DNA of 64,000 nucleotides from positions 70,613 through 134,612 of the forward strand of contig DASWMZ010000159.1 of assembly GCA_036399495.1 (NCBI GenBank), written 5' to 3'. The stretch is from Paradesertivirga sp036399495 (GTDB lineage Bacteria > Bacteroidota > Bacteroidia > Sphingobacteriales > Sphingobacteriaceae). The notes beneath the pieces are model-generated. The model was not told the DNA's origin. It searched no databases and worked only from the letters and a program-made list of their open reading frames with translations. Numbering within the stretch: the first letter of the stretch is position 1; every line of letters begins with the position of its first letter. The position numbers and the translations under genes were made by a program. Below are positions 1 to 7,603 of this stretch, piece after piece.

Positions 1-84
1 GACCAGGTTGAAGATTACGCGAAGCGTAAGAAAATGGACCTAGAAGTAGTAGAAAGATGGCTAAGTCCTAATCTGGGATATTAA
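1..84 (+). CDS. metH: Methionine synthase MetH, C-terminal end (partial)
   Basis: The window opens inside a reading frame that ends in ERWLSPNLGY and a TAA stop. This tail is typical of the activation-domain end of cobalamin-dependent methionine synthase, which methylates homocysteine using methyl-tetrahydrofolate. Only 27 residues are visible, so the call rests on this tail and on metF lying 68 bases downstream on the same strand. MetF supplies the methyl-tetrahydrofolate that MetH consumes, so the pairing makes sense. The rest of the gene is outside the window. Confidence 0.7.
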   Translation, partial: DQVEDYAKRKKMDLEVVERWLSPNLGY

Positions 85-131
85 CCCTGATCCTTGATGG
101 GATTTGATAAATTGACTTAACACGTTAAACT

Positions 132-144
132 CCGCCTCAGGCGG
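132..144 (+). repeat. Small palindrome just upstream of the metF start
   Basis: CCGCCT-C-AGGCGG is a perfect 6-bp inverted repeat with a one-base centre. It ends 8 bases before the metF ATG. It could fold in the mRNA close to the ribosome entry site, or be a fragment of an interspersed palindromic repeat. A loosely similar CCGCC-rich patch occurs near 7455-7475. Function is unknown. Confidence 0.5.
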
Positions 145-152
145 GTTGCAAA

Positions 153-1106
153 ATGAAGATAACCGAACACATAAAAAACGCAAACGGCAAAACCCTTTTT
201 TCCTTCGAACTCCTTCCTCCAGTAAAGGGCCAGCGCATCGAAAATATCTACGATGCTATTGACCCTTTAATGGAATTTAAGCCGCCGTTTATTGACGTAA
301 CTTATCACCGCGAGGACTTCATCTATAAACAACACCCTAATGGTTTACTGGAACAAGTTTCCTATCGTAAACGCCCGGGGACGGTTGCTATTTGTGCGTC
401 AATCATCAACCGTTATAAAGTAGATGCAGTGCCGCATTTAATCTGTGGAGGCTTTACAAAAGAAGAAACAGAGAATGCCTTAATTGACCTCCAATTTCTT
501 GGAATAGATAATGTTTTGGTACTTAGAGGCGATGCTCGAAAGGGGGACTCAGGATTTATACCCACTCCCGGTGGACATGCTTTCGCAACCGATTTATTGC
601 AGCAGGTGGTAAATTTGAACAAGGGCGAATACCTCCATGAGCATACTGAAGCTCATAAATCGGACTTTTGTATCGGTGTAGCGGCTTATCCCGAAAAGCA
701 CTTCGAAGCACCAAACCTCAAAACAGACTTCGAGTATTTAAAGATGAAAATTGATATGGGTGCAGATTTCATTGTTACCCAAATGTTCTTTGATAATCAA
801 AAGTATTTCGACTTTGTGAACCTTTGCCGTGAGAACGGAATAAACGTTCCAATCATCCCGGGATTGAAACCAATTACTTCATCGAAGCAACTTGTCAGCT
901 TGCCTAAAATCTTCCATCTGGATTTACCAGAGGATTTGACAAAGGCAATATCTAACTGCTCTTCTGAAAAAGATGTTAAAGAAGTTGGAATTGAATTTAT
1001 GATTCAGCAATGTAAAGAGCTTATGGCATTTGGAGCGCCGGTACTTCATTTTTACACGATGAGTAATCCGGGGCCAACTAAAAGAATTGCTGAGGCGATA
1101 TTTTAA
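153..1106 (+). CDS. metF: Methylenetetrahydrofolate reductase
   Basis: Reduces 5,10-methylene-tetrahydrofolate to 5-methyl-tetrahydrofolate in the cytoplasm, using a flavin cofactor. The 317-residue length is normal for the bacterial enzyme. The N-terminus carries the family signature FSFELLPPVKG, in which the Glu is the conserved catalytic acid, and the barrel contains DVTYHR, the LRGD strand (residues about 124-127) and PGLKPI. It follows metH on the same strand and is probably co-transcribed with it for methionine synthesis. A small GC-rich hairpin sits directly before the ATG. The HAD gene downstream is convergent, 28 bases away. Confidence 0.96.
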   Translation: MKITEHIKNANGKTLFSFELLPPVKGQRIENIYDAIDPLMEFKPPFIDVTYHREDFIYKQHPNGLLEQVSYRKRPGTVAICASIINRYKVDAVPHLICGGFTKEETENALIDLQFLGIDNVLVLRGDARKGDSGFIPTPGGHAFATDLLQQVVNLNKGEYLHEHTEAHKSDFCIGVAAYPEKHFEAPNLKTDFEYLKMKIDMGADFIVTQMFFDNQKYFDFVNLCRENGINVPIIPGLKPITSSKQLVSLPKIFHLDLPEDLTKAISNCSSEKDVKEVGIEFMIQQCKELMAFGAPVLHFYTMSNPGPTKRIAEAIF

Positions 1107-1134
1107 ACGCTTGGATAGTCATCCAATGACTAAA

Positions 1135-1740
1135 TTACAATCCTCCTCTATCTGCCAGTTCTGCTCTCAACTCCTCAGGAGAAATGAAATGAATACTATC
1201 TACGCCCATTTTCAGTGCTGATTTGATATTCCTAAAGTTATCATCTATAAATAAACAATCCTCCGCCTTTAGCTTATACCTATCCAAAAGCAATTGAAAG
1301 AATGCCGGGTCTGGCTTACGCATTTTCTCTGTACCCGACACAACGACTCCATCAAACCAATTCAGGAAATCAAATCGCTCCTGAGCGATTGGGTAAGTTT
1401 CGGCAGACCAGTTTGTTAAGGCGTATATTTTGTATTTTCCAGATTCCTTAAGTTCCCTGAATATCTCAACCGTTCCCTCTATTGCACCTCCAAGCATTTC
1501 CTCCCACCGGCCGTAAAAGGCACTGATATTTTCTCCTTGCTCCGGAAATTGTTTAATTAAATATTCGGTTCCCTCTTGCAAGGTACGTCCAGCGTCTTGC
1601 TCTTCATTCCAATCTCCGGTGCAAACCGTGTCAAGAAAGTGCTGCATCTCAGCCTCATCCTTAAAAATCTGTTTATAAAGATATTTCGGATTCCAGTCGA
1701 TCAGTACTCCTCCGAGGTCAAAAATTATTGCTTTAATCAT
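1135..1740 (-). CDS. HAD-superfamily hydrolase, subfamily IA (YihX-like)
   Basis: A 201-residue cytoplasmic phosphatase-like protein. HAD motif I is FDLGGVLIDW near the N-terminus, with Asp8 the expected nucleophile. Motif II lies in the segment ALTNWS, a conserved Lys in KMRKPD and motif IV in FIDDNFRN. The residue two after the nucleophile is Gly rather than Asp, as in YihX-like sugar-phosphate phosphatases. The substrate cannot be read from the sequence. The start overlaps the end of the PIN gene by 8 bases, so the HAD is probably translated from the toxin-antitoxin transcript. That is unusual company for a HAD enzyme. Confidence 0.85.
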   Translation of the reverse strand: MIKAIIFDLGGVLIDWNPKYLYKQIFKDEAEMQHFLDTVCTGDWNEEQDAGRTLQEGTEYLIKQFPEQGENISAFYGRWEEMLGGAIEGTVEIFRELKESGKYKIYALTNWSAETYPIAQERFDFLNWFDGVVVSGTEKMRKPDPAFFQLLLDRYKLKAEDCLFIDDNFRNIKSALKMGVDSIHFISPEELRAELADRGGL

Positions 1741-2158
1741 TATCGAATTCTTTTAAAAACTCTTCTGGAGAGTATACCGGCAACACTGGAATAGCCGTTT
1801 TGATTAAATTTTTATCCAGAGAAATGAAATAATCTATTTTATGATGCATAGCGGCATAATATTGCAAAGCATCTTCAATATCTGTCATTCGAGAACTGAC
1901 CGCGTTTATTGCAATTTCATGGGTGCAATCTACCACTCTGACACTAGCCAGTAAGTCGAGTATGATAGTTTTTACCATCTTCTTTCCATAATGCTTTGCT
2001 AGATAGAAAGCCATTATGTGAACAATTGCCGGAGTCACAAACGAACTGATGTCTTCATTAAATATTTTTTGAAATATTTTTTTCGTTTGGGGATAATTCT
2101 CGCGGCGCAACAAGAAGTCCAAACATACATTTGCGTCTAGAAAAACTTTAAAAGCCAT
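1733..2158 (-). CDS. PIN-domain protein, probable VapC-type toxin
   Basis: A 141-residue PIN-fold protein. The first acidic site is FLDANVCLDFLL at the N-terminus; later acidic residues are in DIEDALQYYAA and in DYFISLD, in the order expected of PIN ribonucleases. PIN toxins of the VapC type cleave tRNA or other RNA when free of antitoxin. The gene starts 11 bases inside the preceding small gene, the classic antitoxin-first arrangement. Toxicity and RNA target are inferred from the family and the context. Confidence 0.82.
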   Translation of the reverse strand: MAFKVFLDANVCLDFLLRRENYPQTKKIFQKIFNEDISSFVTPAIVHIMAFYLAKHYGKKMVKTIILDLLASVRVVDCTHEIAINAVSSRMTDIEDALQYYAAMHHKIDYFISLDKNLIKTAIPVLPVYSPEEFLKEFDND

Positions 2159-2396
2159 ATTTGGAAGCTCGCTCTTCGTAATATTGCTTTTTTAAATCTT
2201 CATCAAAAGCTATTTCAGGCTTCGGCAAACTCTCAATTAACTCTATCAAACTAGACTTGCTCTTCTTGGGTTTCTCTACCACTTTTTTAAAATACTCCTC
2301 TACTAATTCCGATACACTAGTGTGCTGTTCATCTGCGTAAGCTTTTATTTTATATATAAGCTTCTCCTCGATCGATAGATTTATTTTAGCTTTCAT
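2148..2396 (-). CDS. DUF6364-like antitoxin partner of the PIN protein
   Basis: An 82-residue protein opening MKAKINLSIEEKL, followed by a helical segment KIKAYADEQHTSVSELVEEYF. This looks like the ribbon-helix-helix DNA-binding domain (about residues 1-42) of DUF6364 proteins found beside PIN toxins. The C-terminal half (about 43-82) is charged and ends RASKYGF, and is the likely toxin-binding tail. I start it at the ATG at 2396. A TTG two codons upstream lies inside a promoter-like box and is unlikely to be transcribed. An 8-bp inverted repeat 11 bases upstream is a good candidate for the autoregulatory operator. Confidence 0.8.
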   Translation of the reverse strand: MKAKINLSIEEKLIYKIKAYADEQHTSVSELVEEYFKKVVEKPKKSKSSLIELIESLPKPEIAFDEDLKKQYYEERASKYGF

Positions 2397-2399
2397 ACT

Positions 2400-2428
2400 C
2401 AAATGTACGCATAAAATAAATTTATGCG
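2400..2428 (-). promoter_or_regulatory. Promoter -7 box and candidate operator of the toxin-antitoxin unit
   Basis: Read on the minus strand, TACATTTG (2407-2400) matches the Bacteroidota -7 consensus TAnnTTTG and lies three bases before the antitoxin ATG. Immediately upstream is a perfect inverted repeat, CGCATAAA-5 nt-TTTATGCG (2408-2428), filling the space between the -33 and -7 positions. A dimeric ribbon-helix-helix antitoxin bound there would block RNA polymerase. The position implies a leaderless or almost leaderless mRNA. No clear TTTG -33 box is visible. The region is only 36 bases downstream of the thrC stop. Confidence 0.5.
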
Positions 2429-2432
2429 CACG

Positions 2433-3740
2433 CTAGTTTTGAAGTAAATACTTTTTGAAGTTTTCAAAATCAGCTTTCATCTCAACGGCCTGTTTTGGTT
2501 TTCCTTCTAAGGCTTTTACTTGCTCGGGGATGACAACATTATCCGCTATTTCTCCCTTATAAACATCAGGAAACTTGCATGGATGTGCGGTTGACAAGAA
2601 AACTCCAGCACTTGTAGCATCGCCAGACTGCTTACGATAATTTTCTACAGCAAGCCACGCAATTGCGGTATGCGGACAAACCACATAATTGTATTCCTCA
2701 AACACTTTATAAACAGCAGCTTCAGTCTGTTCATCAGTATAACTTACAGCCGAAATCACTTTCTTAAGCTCCTCTAAATCGTCCCTGAAAAGGTTCATGA
2801 TACGTACCCAGTTGCTAGGATTTCCAACATCCATTGCGTTTGATAGCGTTGCAACAGAAGGCTTTGCCTGGTAAACTCCCGTTTTAAAGAACTCTGGAAC
2901 GGTATCGTTAGCATTCGTTGCAGCGATAAATTGCTTTACAGGAAGGCCCATCTTCCAGGCTAACAGCCCGGCTCCAATGTTTCCAAAGTTTCCGCTGGGA
3001 ACAGAAAATATAACATCCTTTTTTCCTCCGCGTTTTAGCTGTGCATAGGCATTGAAATAGTAAAACGTTTGAGGAACTAAGCGGGAAATATTAATTGAGT
3101 TCGCTGATGTCAAGCGAAATTTCTGATTCAATTCATCATCAACAAATGCCTGCTTAACCAGTGCCTGACAATCATCGAATGTACCATCAATTTCGACGGC
3201 ACGGATATTCTGTCCGTTTGTGGTCAACTGAAGTTCCTGAATTGGGCTCACTTTTCCTTTTGGGTATAAAATAGTGACTTGCGTATTCTTAACACCTAAA
3301 AAACCTAACGCAACCGCGCCGCCAGTATCACCTGAGGTAGCTACCAAAACATTTAAGGTCTTCTCACCTTCTTCCAAGAAATAAGCCATAATACGACTCA
3401 TAAACCTCGCTCCGAAATCCTTAAAGGCCAGCGAAGGACCATGGAAAAGTTCGAGCACATACAAGTTCTCATCGAGTTTTACAACCGGCGCGGGAAAATT
3501 GATTGCATCATCAACTATGGCCTTAAGATCAGCATCCGGCATCGCGTCCTGTAAAAGACTCTTTGCAACCTTAAACGCAATTTCGGTAAGCGAGTAATTT
3601 TCAATGTTATCAATGAAGTCGGCATCAAGTTGGGGAATTACCAAGGGCATATATAGACCTTTGTCCTGTGGCATGCTGTTGAACACTGCCTCTTTGAAGT
3701 CTACTGCTGATGCGGGGTTGTTGGTGCTGTATAATTTCAA
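2433..3740 (-). CDS. thrC: Threonine synthase
   Basis: Converts O-phosphohomoserine to threonine with pyridoxal phosphate, the last step of the pathway. The 435 residues match the long enterobacterial-type enzyme. The start MKLYSTNN and the segment GPSLAFKDFGARF (about 105-117) contain the PLP-binding Lys in the usual place; SGDTGGAVALGF (about 136-147) and SVPSGNFGNI are phosphate-binding loops. It is the third gene of thrABC on the minus strand, 42 bases after thrB. That spacer holds a 14-base direct repeat. Confidence 0.97.
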   Translation of the reverse strand: MKLYSTNNPASAVDFKEAVFNSMPQDKGLYMPLVIPQLDADFIDNIENYSLTEIAFKVAKSLLQDAMPDADLKAIVDDAINFPAPVVKLDENLYVLELFHGPSLAFKDFGARFMSRIMAYFLEEGEKTLNVLVATSGDTGGAVALGFLGVKNTQVTILYPKGKVSPIQELQLTTNGQNIRAVEIDGTFDDCQALVKQAFVDDELNQKFRLTSANSINISRLVPQTFYYFNAYAQLKRGGKKDVIFSVPSGNFGNIGAGLLAWKMGLPVKQFIAATNANDTVPEFFKTGVYQAKPSVATLSNAMDVGNPSNWVRIMNLFRDDLEELKKVISAVSYTDEQTEAAVYKVFEEYNYVVCPHTAIAWLAVENYRKQSGDATSAGVFLSTAHPCKFPDVYKGEIADNVVIPEQVKALEGKPKQAVEMKADFENFKKYLLQN

Positions 3741-3775
3741 TTTGATTTACGATTTTAGAATTTTGATTTACGATT
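3741..3775. repeat. Direct repeat in the thrB-thrC spacer
   Basis: TTTGATTTACGATT occurs at 3741-3754 and again at 3762-3775, a 21-base period filling most of the 42-base gap between thrB and thrC. Short degenerate tandem motifs like this are frequent between Bacteroidota genes. It sits immediately upstream of the thrC start codon and so would be in its ribosome-binding region. Confidence 0.7.
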
Positions 3776-3782
3776 CTCCCTC

Positions 3783-4718
3783 TCAATCTAGAATCTTCGG
3801 CCCATTGGCATTCACCGCTGATGTATATGCTTGGCTACCAATATTAAGTTTAGATAAGTGTTGCTGTATCGCTTGTGTTAGTCTCGCTGAAGTATCCGCA
3901 TCTCTTGTAAATGCAAAAACTGACGGCCCAGAACCAGATATTCCAAAGCTTAATGCGCCATTTTGCATCGCAATCTCACGCATCTTATAAAAATCTGGAA
4001 TCAAAATAGACCGAACGGGTTCCACCAATACATCTTTCATACTGCGGCCAATCAAATCAAGATCCTTCATAAAAAGGCCTGAGACCAAGCCCGCAATATT
4101 TCCCCATTGGATAACCGCATCTTTCAGTAACACTTTCTCGCGAATCATTTTCCGGGCATCACGGGTCGGGACGTCAACTTCGGGGAAAACAATTGCGCAA
4201 TGTAGATTTTCCGGATAGGGCAGCTTGATAATATCTAAAGGTTCGTAGCTTTTAATCAAGACAAACCCGCCAAGTAGCGCCGGAGCAACATTGTCTGCGT
4301 GACCAGTTCCACAGGCTAACTCCTCTCCCTTCATTGCAAACGGAACAAGTTCCATTTTGGTCAATGGTTCACCCAACATTGTATTAATAGCAAATAAACC
4401 CGCTACGGTGCTGGCCGAGCTTGAACCCAAACCACTTCCGATTGGCATCTTCTTGTGCAATTCAACATCAACACCAACATCAGTTCTGCCAATATGCTCC
4501 AGGTAATATTGAACACTTGCACTTACCGTATTTTTAGCGGCATCAAGAGGCAGGCGACCATCATCGCCGGTTATCTTGCCTATCGTTACACCTGGTTTGG
4601 AGCTTAGCCGCATGATAACTTCATCGCCCGGTGCGTCGACGGCCAAGCCAAGAATATCGTAACCACACACTACGTTAGCTATGGTTGCCGGGGCAAATAC
4701 TCTTATTGACTCTTTCAT
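3783..4718 (-). CDS. thrB: Homoserine kinase
   Basis: Phosphorylates homoserine with ATP to give the substrate of ThrC. It is a 311-residue GHMP-family kinase. The ATP-binding loop PIGSGLGSSSAS lies near residue 90-101, and the C-terminal GHMP motif is SFGISGSGPSVFAF (about 259-272). Its ATG overlaps the thrA stop by one base (TAATG), a sign of translational coupling and of equal expression with the enzyme that makes homoserine. Confidence 0.97.
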   Translation of the reverse strand: MKESIRVFAPATIANVVCGYDILGLAVDAPGDEVIMRLSSKPGVTIGKITGDDGRLPLDAAKNTVSASVQYYLEHIGRTDVGVDVELHKKMPIGSGLGSSSASTVAGLFAINTMLGEPLTKMELVPFAMKGEELACGTGHADNVAPALLGGFVLIKSYEPLDIIKLPYPENLHCAIVFPEVDVPTRDARKMIREKVLLKDAVIQWGNIAGLVSGLFMKDLDLIGRSMKDVLVEPVRSILIPDFYKMREIAMQNGALSFGISGSGPSVFAFTRDADTSARLTQAIQQHLSKLNIGSQAYTSAVNANGPKILD

Positions 4719-7186
4719 TAGAAATAATTCGGATACTGTGCCCCAACGTTTACGATATCTGCAAACACACCTGCTGCAGTTACTTCTGCACCCGCGCCTG
4801 GGCCTTTAACTACTAATGGACGTTCTTTATATCTGTCGGTAGTGAATGAGATTATATTATCACTTCCGGAAAGCATGTAGAACGGATGAGTTTCATCAAC
4901 CATCTGCAGGGATATTGAAACCTTACCGTCTTCAAGCATGCCGATGTAACGCAACACTTTTCCACTGCTCGCTGCTTCTGACTTTAATTTCTCGAAGAAG
5001 TCGTTGTGCTTCTTCAACTCTAAGTAGAAGTCTTCAACACTTGCAGCTTGCAGACAAGATTCCGGCAACATACTTTCAATCTTCACTTCGTCGGGTTCAA
5101 GCTGATTTCCTGCGTCACGAGCCAAAATCAACATCTTTCTCATAAAATCGGTACCGCTCAGGTCATCACGAGGATCTGGTTCAGTATATCCTTTTTCCTG
5201 CGCTTGTTTAACCACGTCGTGGAATGAAGCATCTCCTTTGAAATTGTTGAAGATGAATGAAATAGTACCTGAAAGTATTGCCTCAATCCGGATTACCCGG
5301 TCACCGCTTATCATCAAATCCTTCAAGGTTCTAACTATCGGCAAGCCTGCTCCAACATTGGTTTCGTAATAAAAATCGACACCGTGTAATTGAGAAAGCT
5401 CTTTAAAGTTTCTATACTGGCTATACGAAGATGAATTTCCAATCTTGTTGCAAGTTACCACGGAGATATTTGCTTTGAACACATCTTCATAAACTGCAAT
5501 AGGTTTTAAACTGGCAGTGTTATCAACAAAAATTGCATTCGGCAAATTCATCTCCCTCATTCGGGCAACAAAAACGCTTAGGTCAGCAGGCTTTCCATCC
5601 TTTTCCAAAATATTTTCCCACTCACCAAGTGGTATTCCAGCCGCGTCAAAAACCATTCGTCGGCTATTGCTTATTCCTACAACATTTATGGTTACACCAT
5701 TTTGAAGCTGCAAGAATTCGCAGTGCTCCTGAATCTGGCGAAACAATGTTTTTCCGATATTTCCGGTTCCTAAACAGAAAATGTTGAGGTTTATCTTCAG
5801 GTCCGTGTAAAATGCATCATGCACAGCATTCAGCGCTTTCTCAAGGTCACTTCGCGAAATAATAACTGAAATATTATACTCGGAAGAGCCTTGAGCGATA
5901 GCACGCACATTCACACCATTTCTACCCAGCGCATGAAAAAGAGTCCCCGATATTCCCGGAGTCTGCTTCATATTCTCTCCCACAATGGCAAGAGCAGCTA
6001 AGTTATCTTCAATCTCGGGACATTCAATTTTTTTAGCCTCCAGTTCAAGCTCAAATTCCTGTTCAATCAATTGCTTGGCCCTCACAGCATCGGCCGGATG
6101 AACCGCAAACGTGATGCTGTGCTCGGATGAGGATTGGGTAATCAGAATTATATTAATTTGCTCGCGCGATAGCAAAGAGAATAACCGACCGCTAAAACCA
6201 GCCTTCCCAACCATCCCGCTTCCCTGAAGATTCAGAACACTAATTTCGTTAATCGAAGAAATCCCTTTAATCGGATGGTCGGCTTCCCGGCAGTTATGGC
6301 GAATTACAGTCCCCTCAAAATCGGGCTCAAATGTATTTCTGATAACAATTGGTATCTTCTTTAAAAAGGCCGGAATCATTGTTGGCGGGTAAATAACCTT
6401 CGCCCCAAAATAAGAAAGCTCCATAGCCTCGGTATACGAAAGCTCCTTTAGTGGAAACGCTTTCTTCACCATTCTCGGGTCAGCAGTCATCATCCCGTTT
6501 ACATCGGTCCAGATTTCAATTTCCTCTGCATTAAGCGCAGAGCCTATAATAGCCGCGGTATAATCGCTTCCTCCTCTACCTAATGTAGTTATCTTACCTT
6601 CATCATTACTTGCAATAAAGCCGGTGACAAATATCAGTTTCCCTCTATTTTCCTCATAAAAATTTCGGGTAAGCATTTCAGAAACCTCAGTCTGAATCCT
6701 TGCATTCCCGTAAGAACTATCGGTTTTAATTAGCTCAGAAGCGTCAGCAAAAATGGCTTCGCCTAAATGCTGCTCAGCTATCTTGGTCACCATAAAAGTT
6801 GAACAACGTTCACCGAAGCTAAGAACCAGGTCTCGCGTTTTCGGCGTTAGTTCCTGCAAACTGGATATACCCTGCAAAAGGTCTTCCAACTGGTTGAAAT
6901 AGAGTTTAAGCTTGGTAAATACCGGATTTTGTCTTGGCACTTCCAACAAAGCCTTTACCACATCGAAGTGGCGATTTTCAAGCTCAGTGATAAAGCGGGA
7001 AACATCCTCACCTTTCGCAGCTCTGTCGGCCGTAGAAACAAGCAGATTCGTAACCCCGCTCATCGCAGAAAGCACTACTACCGGACTTTGTCGCTCAGAC
7101 TTTTCACGCTTTAAGATATCAATCAAGGTGCGGATGCTTTCCACCGAACCAACTGACGTACCACCGAATTTTAAAACCTTCATCAA
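4718..7186 (-). CDS. thrA: Bifunctional aspartokinase / homoserine dehydrogenase
   Basis: Catalyses the first and third steps from aspartate to homoserine. The 822 residues comprise an aspartokinase (about 1-290, starting MKVLKFGGTSVGS, with the GRGGSDYTAAI active-site loop near 203-213), two ACT regulatory domains (about 310-455) and a homoserine dehydrogenase (about 465-822, with the nucleotide loop LGTGNIGKTLF). Fusion in this order is the ThrA/MetL arrangement. The ACT domains imply feedback control, probably by threonine. Transcription is further controlled by the attenuator upstream. It heads thrABC. Confidence 0.97.
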   Translation of the reverse strand: MMKVLKFGGTSVGSVESIRTLIDILKREKSERQSPVVVLSAMSGVTNLLVSTADRAAKGEDVSRFITELENRHFDVVKALLEVPRQNPVFTKLKLYFNQLEDLLQGISSLQELTPKTRDLVLSFGERCSTFMVTKIAEQHLGEAIFADASELIKTDSSYGNARIQTEVSEMLTRNFYEENRGKLIFVTGFIASNDEGKITTLGRGGSDYTAAIIGSALNAEEIEIWTDVNGMMTADPRMVKKAFPLKELSYTEAMELSYFGAKVIYPPTMIPAFLKKIPIVIRNTFEPDFEGTVIRHNCREADHPIKGISSINEISVLNLQGSGMVGKAGFSGRLFSLLSREQINIILITQSSSEHSITFAVHPADAVRAKQLIEQEFELELEAKKIECPEIEDNLAALAIVGENMKQTPGISGTLFHALGRNGVNVRAIAQGSSEYNISVIISRSDLEKALNAVHDAFYTDLKINLNIFCLGTGNIGKTLFRQIQEHCEFLQLQNGVTINVVGISNSRRMVFDAAGIPLGEWENILEKDGKPADLSVFVARMREMNLPNAIFVDNTASLKPIAVYEDVFKANISVVTCNKIGNSSSYSQYRNFKELSQLHGVDFYYETNVGAGLPIVRTLKDLMISGDRVIRIEAILSGTISFIFNNFKGDASFHDVVKQAQEKGYTEPDPRDDLSGTDFMRKMLILARDAGNQLEPDEVKIESMLPESCLQAASVEDFYLELKKHNDFFEKLKSEAASSGKVLRYIGMLEDGKVSISLQMVDETHPFYMLSGSDNIISFTTDRYKERPLVVKGPGAGAEVTAAGVFADIVNVGAQYPNYF

Positions 7187-7196
7187 TATAAATTTT

Positions 7197-7237
7197 TAAC
7201 AAAAAACGCCTTCCCCTTTAGTGGAGGAAGGCGTTTT
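7197..7237 (-). terminator. Attenuator terminator of the thr operon
   Basis: On the minus-strand RNA, AAAACGCCTTCC pairs perfectly with GGAAGGCGTTTT across an 11-base loop and is followed by a run of U. It lies after the thr leader peptide and ends 11 bases before the thrA ATG. It is therefore not the end of a gene but a premature stop within the operon leader. Its 5' arm and loop (7217-7230) can alternatively pair with the leader at 7274-7288. Confidence 0.9.
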
Positions 7238-7288
7238 CTGGTTCTTTTATCATTAAGTTACACCATATCCGAACTTCCTCCAGCTAAA
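7217..7288 (-). promoter_or_regulatory. Antiterminator helix of the thr attenuator
   Basis: The leader RNA segment TTTAGCTGGAGGAAG (7288-7274), which encodes leader codons about 17-21, is complementary to CTTCCTCCACTAAA (7230-7217), giving 14 base pairs with one bulged C. The second strand contains the terminator's 5' arm and loop, so the two structures exclude each other. A ribosome stalled at the Thr codons would leave the first strand free and let transcription continue. This is read directly from the sequence; the mechanism is inferred from the classical thrL model. Confidence 0.85.
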
Positions 7289-7335
7289 CTTAGCGTGGTG
7301 GTAGTAATGGTAGCGGTATAAATATACTTTTTCAT
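7258..7335 (-). CDS. thrL: thr operon leader peptide
   Basis: A 25-residue reading frame beginning MKKYIYTATITTTT and ending SSDMV. Six of residues 7-14 are Thr and there are two Ile, echoing the Thr/Ile-rich leader of enterobacteria, where both amino acids control the operon. It ends 20 bases before the attenuator hairpin. The peptide itself is unlikely to have a function: its translation reports the charging of tRNA-Thr (and perhaps tRNA-Ile). Enterobacterial ThrL shares only the composition. It is far too short to be found by ordinary gene calling. Confidence 0.88.
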   Translation of the reverse strand: MKKYIYTATITTTTLSLAGGSSDMV

Positions 7336-7603
7336 TAATTTTTGAATCGGCGTAAAGTAAGCAGTAAAATTTAAGATATACAAGCCAAATGCTAACTTTT
7401 TCGAAAAGCGAAATACTTCTTTGTGGCAAATGCAGTCCTGCTGTCCTCCAAGTCCGCCTTAGACTCCGCCTCCCCCGCTTCGGGCTTTCCGTACCATCAG
7501 GTTTAAAGATTTCCCGCGGTTCTCCGTAGGAACCAAACTTCAGAAGTTTAAACTTTTGGAGAGTTTAGCACACAAACTAGCAATTTTATACCTTTATGAC
7601 TTA
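7336..7603. other. Divergent spacer between the thr leader and rsgA
   Basis: The side next to the thr leader is AT-rich and should hold the thr promoter: on minus, TTG is followed 21 bases later by TACTTTAC, a weak match to the Bacteroidota pattern. From about 7440 to 7530 the composition turns GC-rich with CCGCC runs and I recognise no gene there. A perfect palindrome AAACTTC-A-GAAGTTT lies at 7538-7552 (position good to a few bases). A weak -7 box, TACCTTTA, sits just before the preferred rsgA start. Confidence 0.5.

Noticed and set aside
1111..1126. TTGGAT-AGTC-ATCCAA hairpin between metF and the HAD gene
   Set aside because: The stem is only six pairs and no U run follows on either strand, so I do not call a terminator.
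2408..2428. Inverted repeat after thrC as a transcription terminator
   Set aside because: The arms are AT-rich and no U run follows on the minus strand; position next to the antitoxin promoter box fits an operator better.
3604..3990. Plus-strand open frame of 128 codons across the thrB-thrC junction
   Set aside because: It covers the ends of two confirmed minus-strand genes and a direct repeat; it is a shadow.
4846..5145. Plus-strand open frame of 99 codons within thrA
   Set aside because: It lies antisense to the conserved homoserine dehydrogenase domain and its residues look random.
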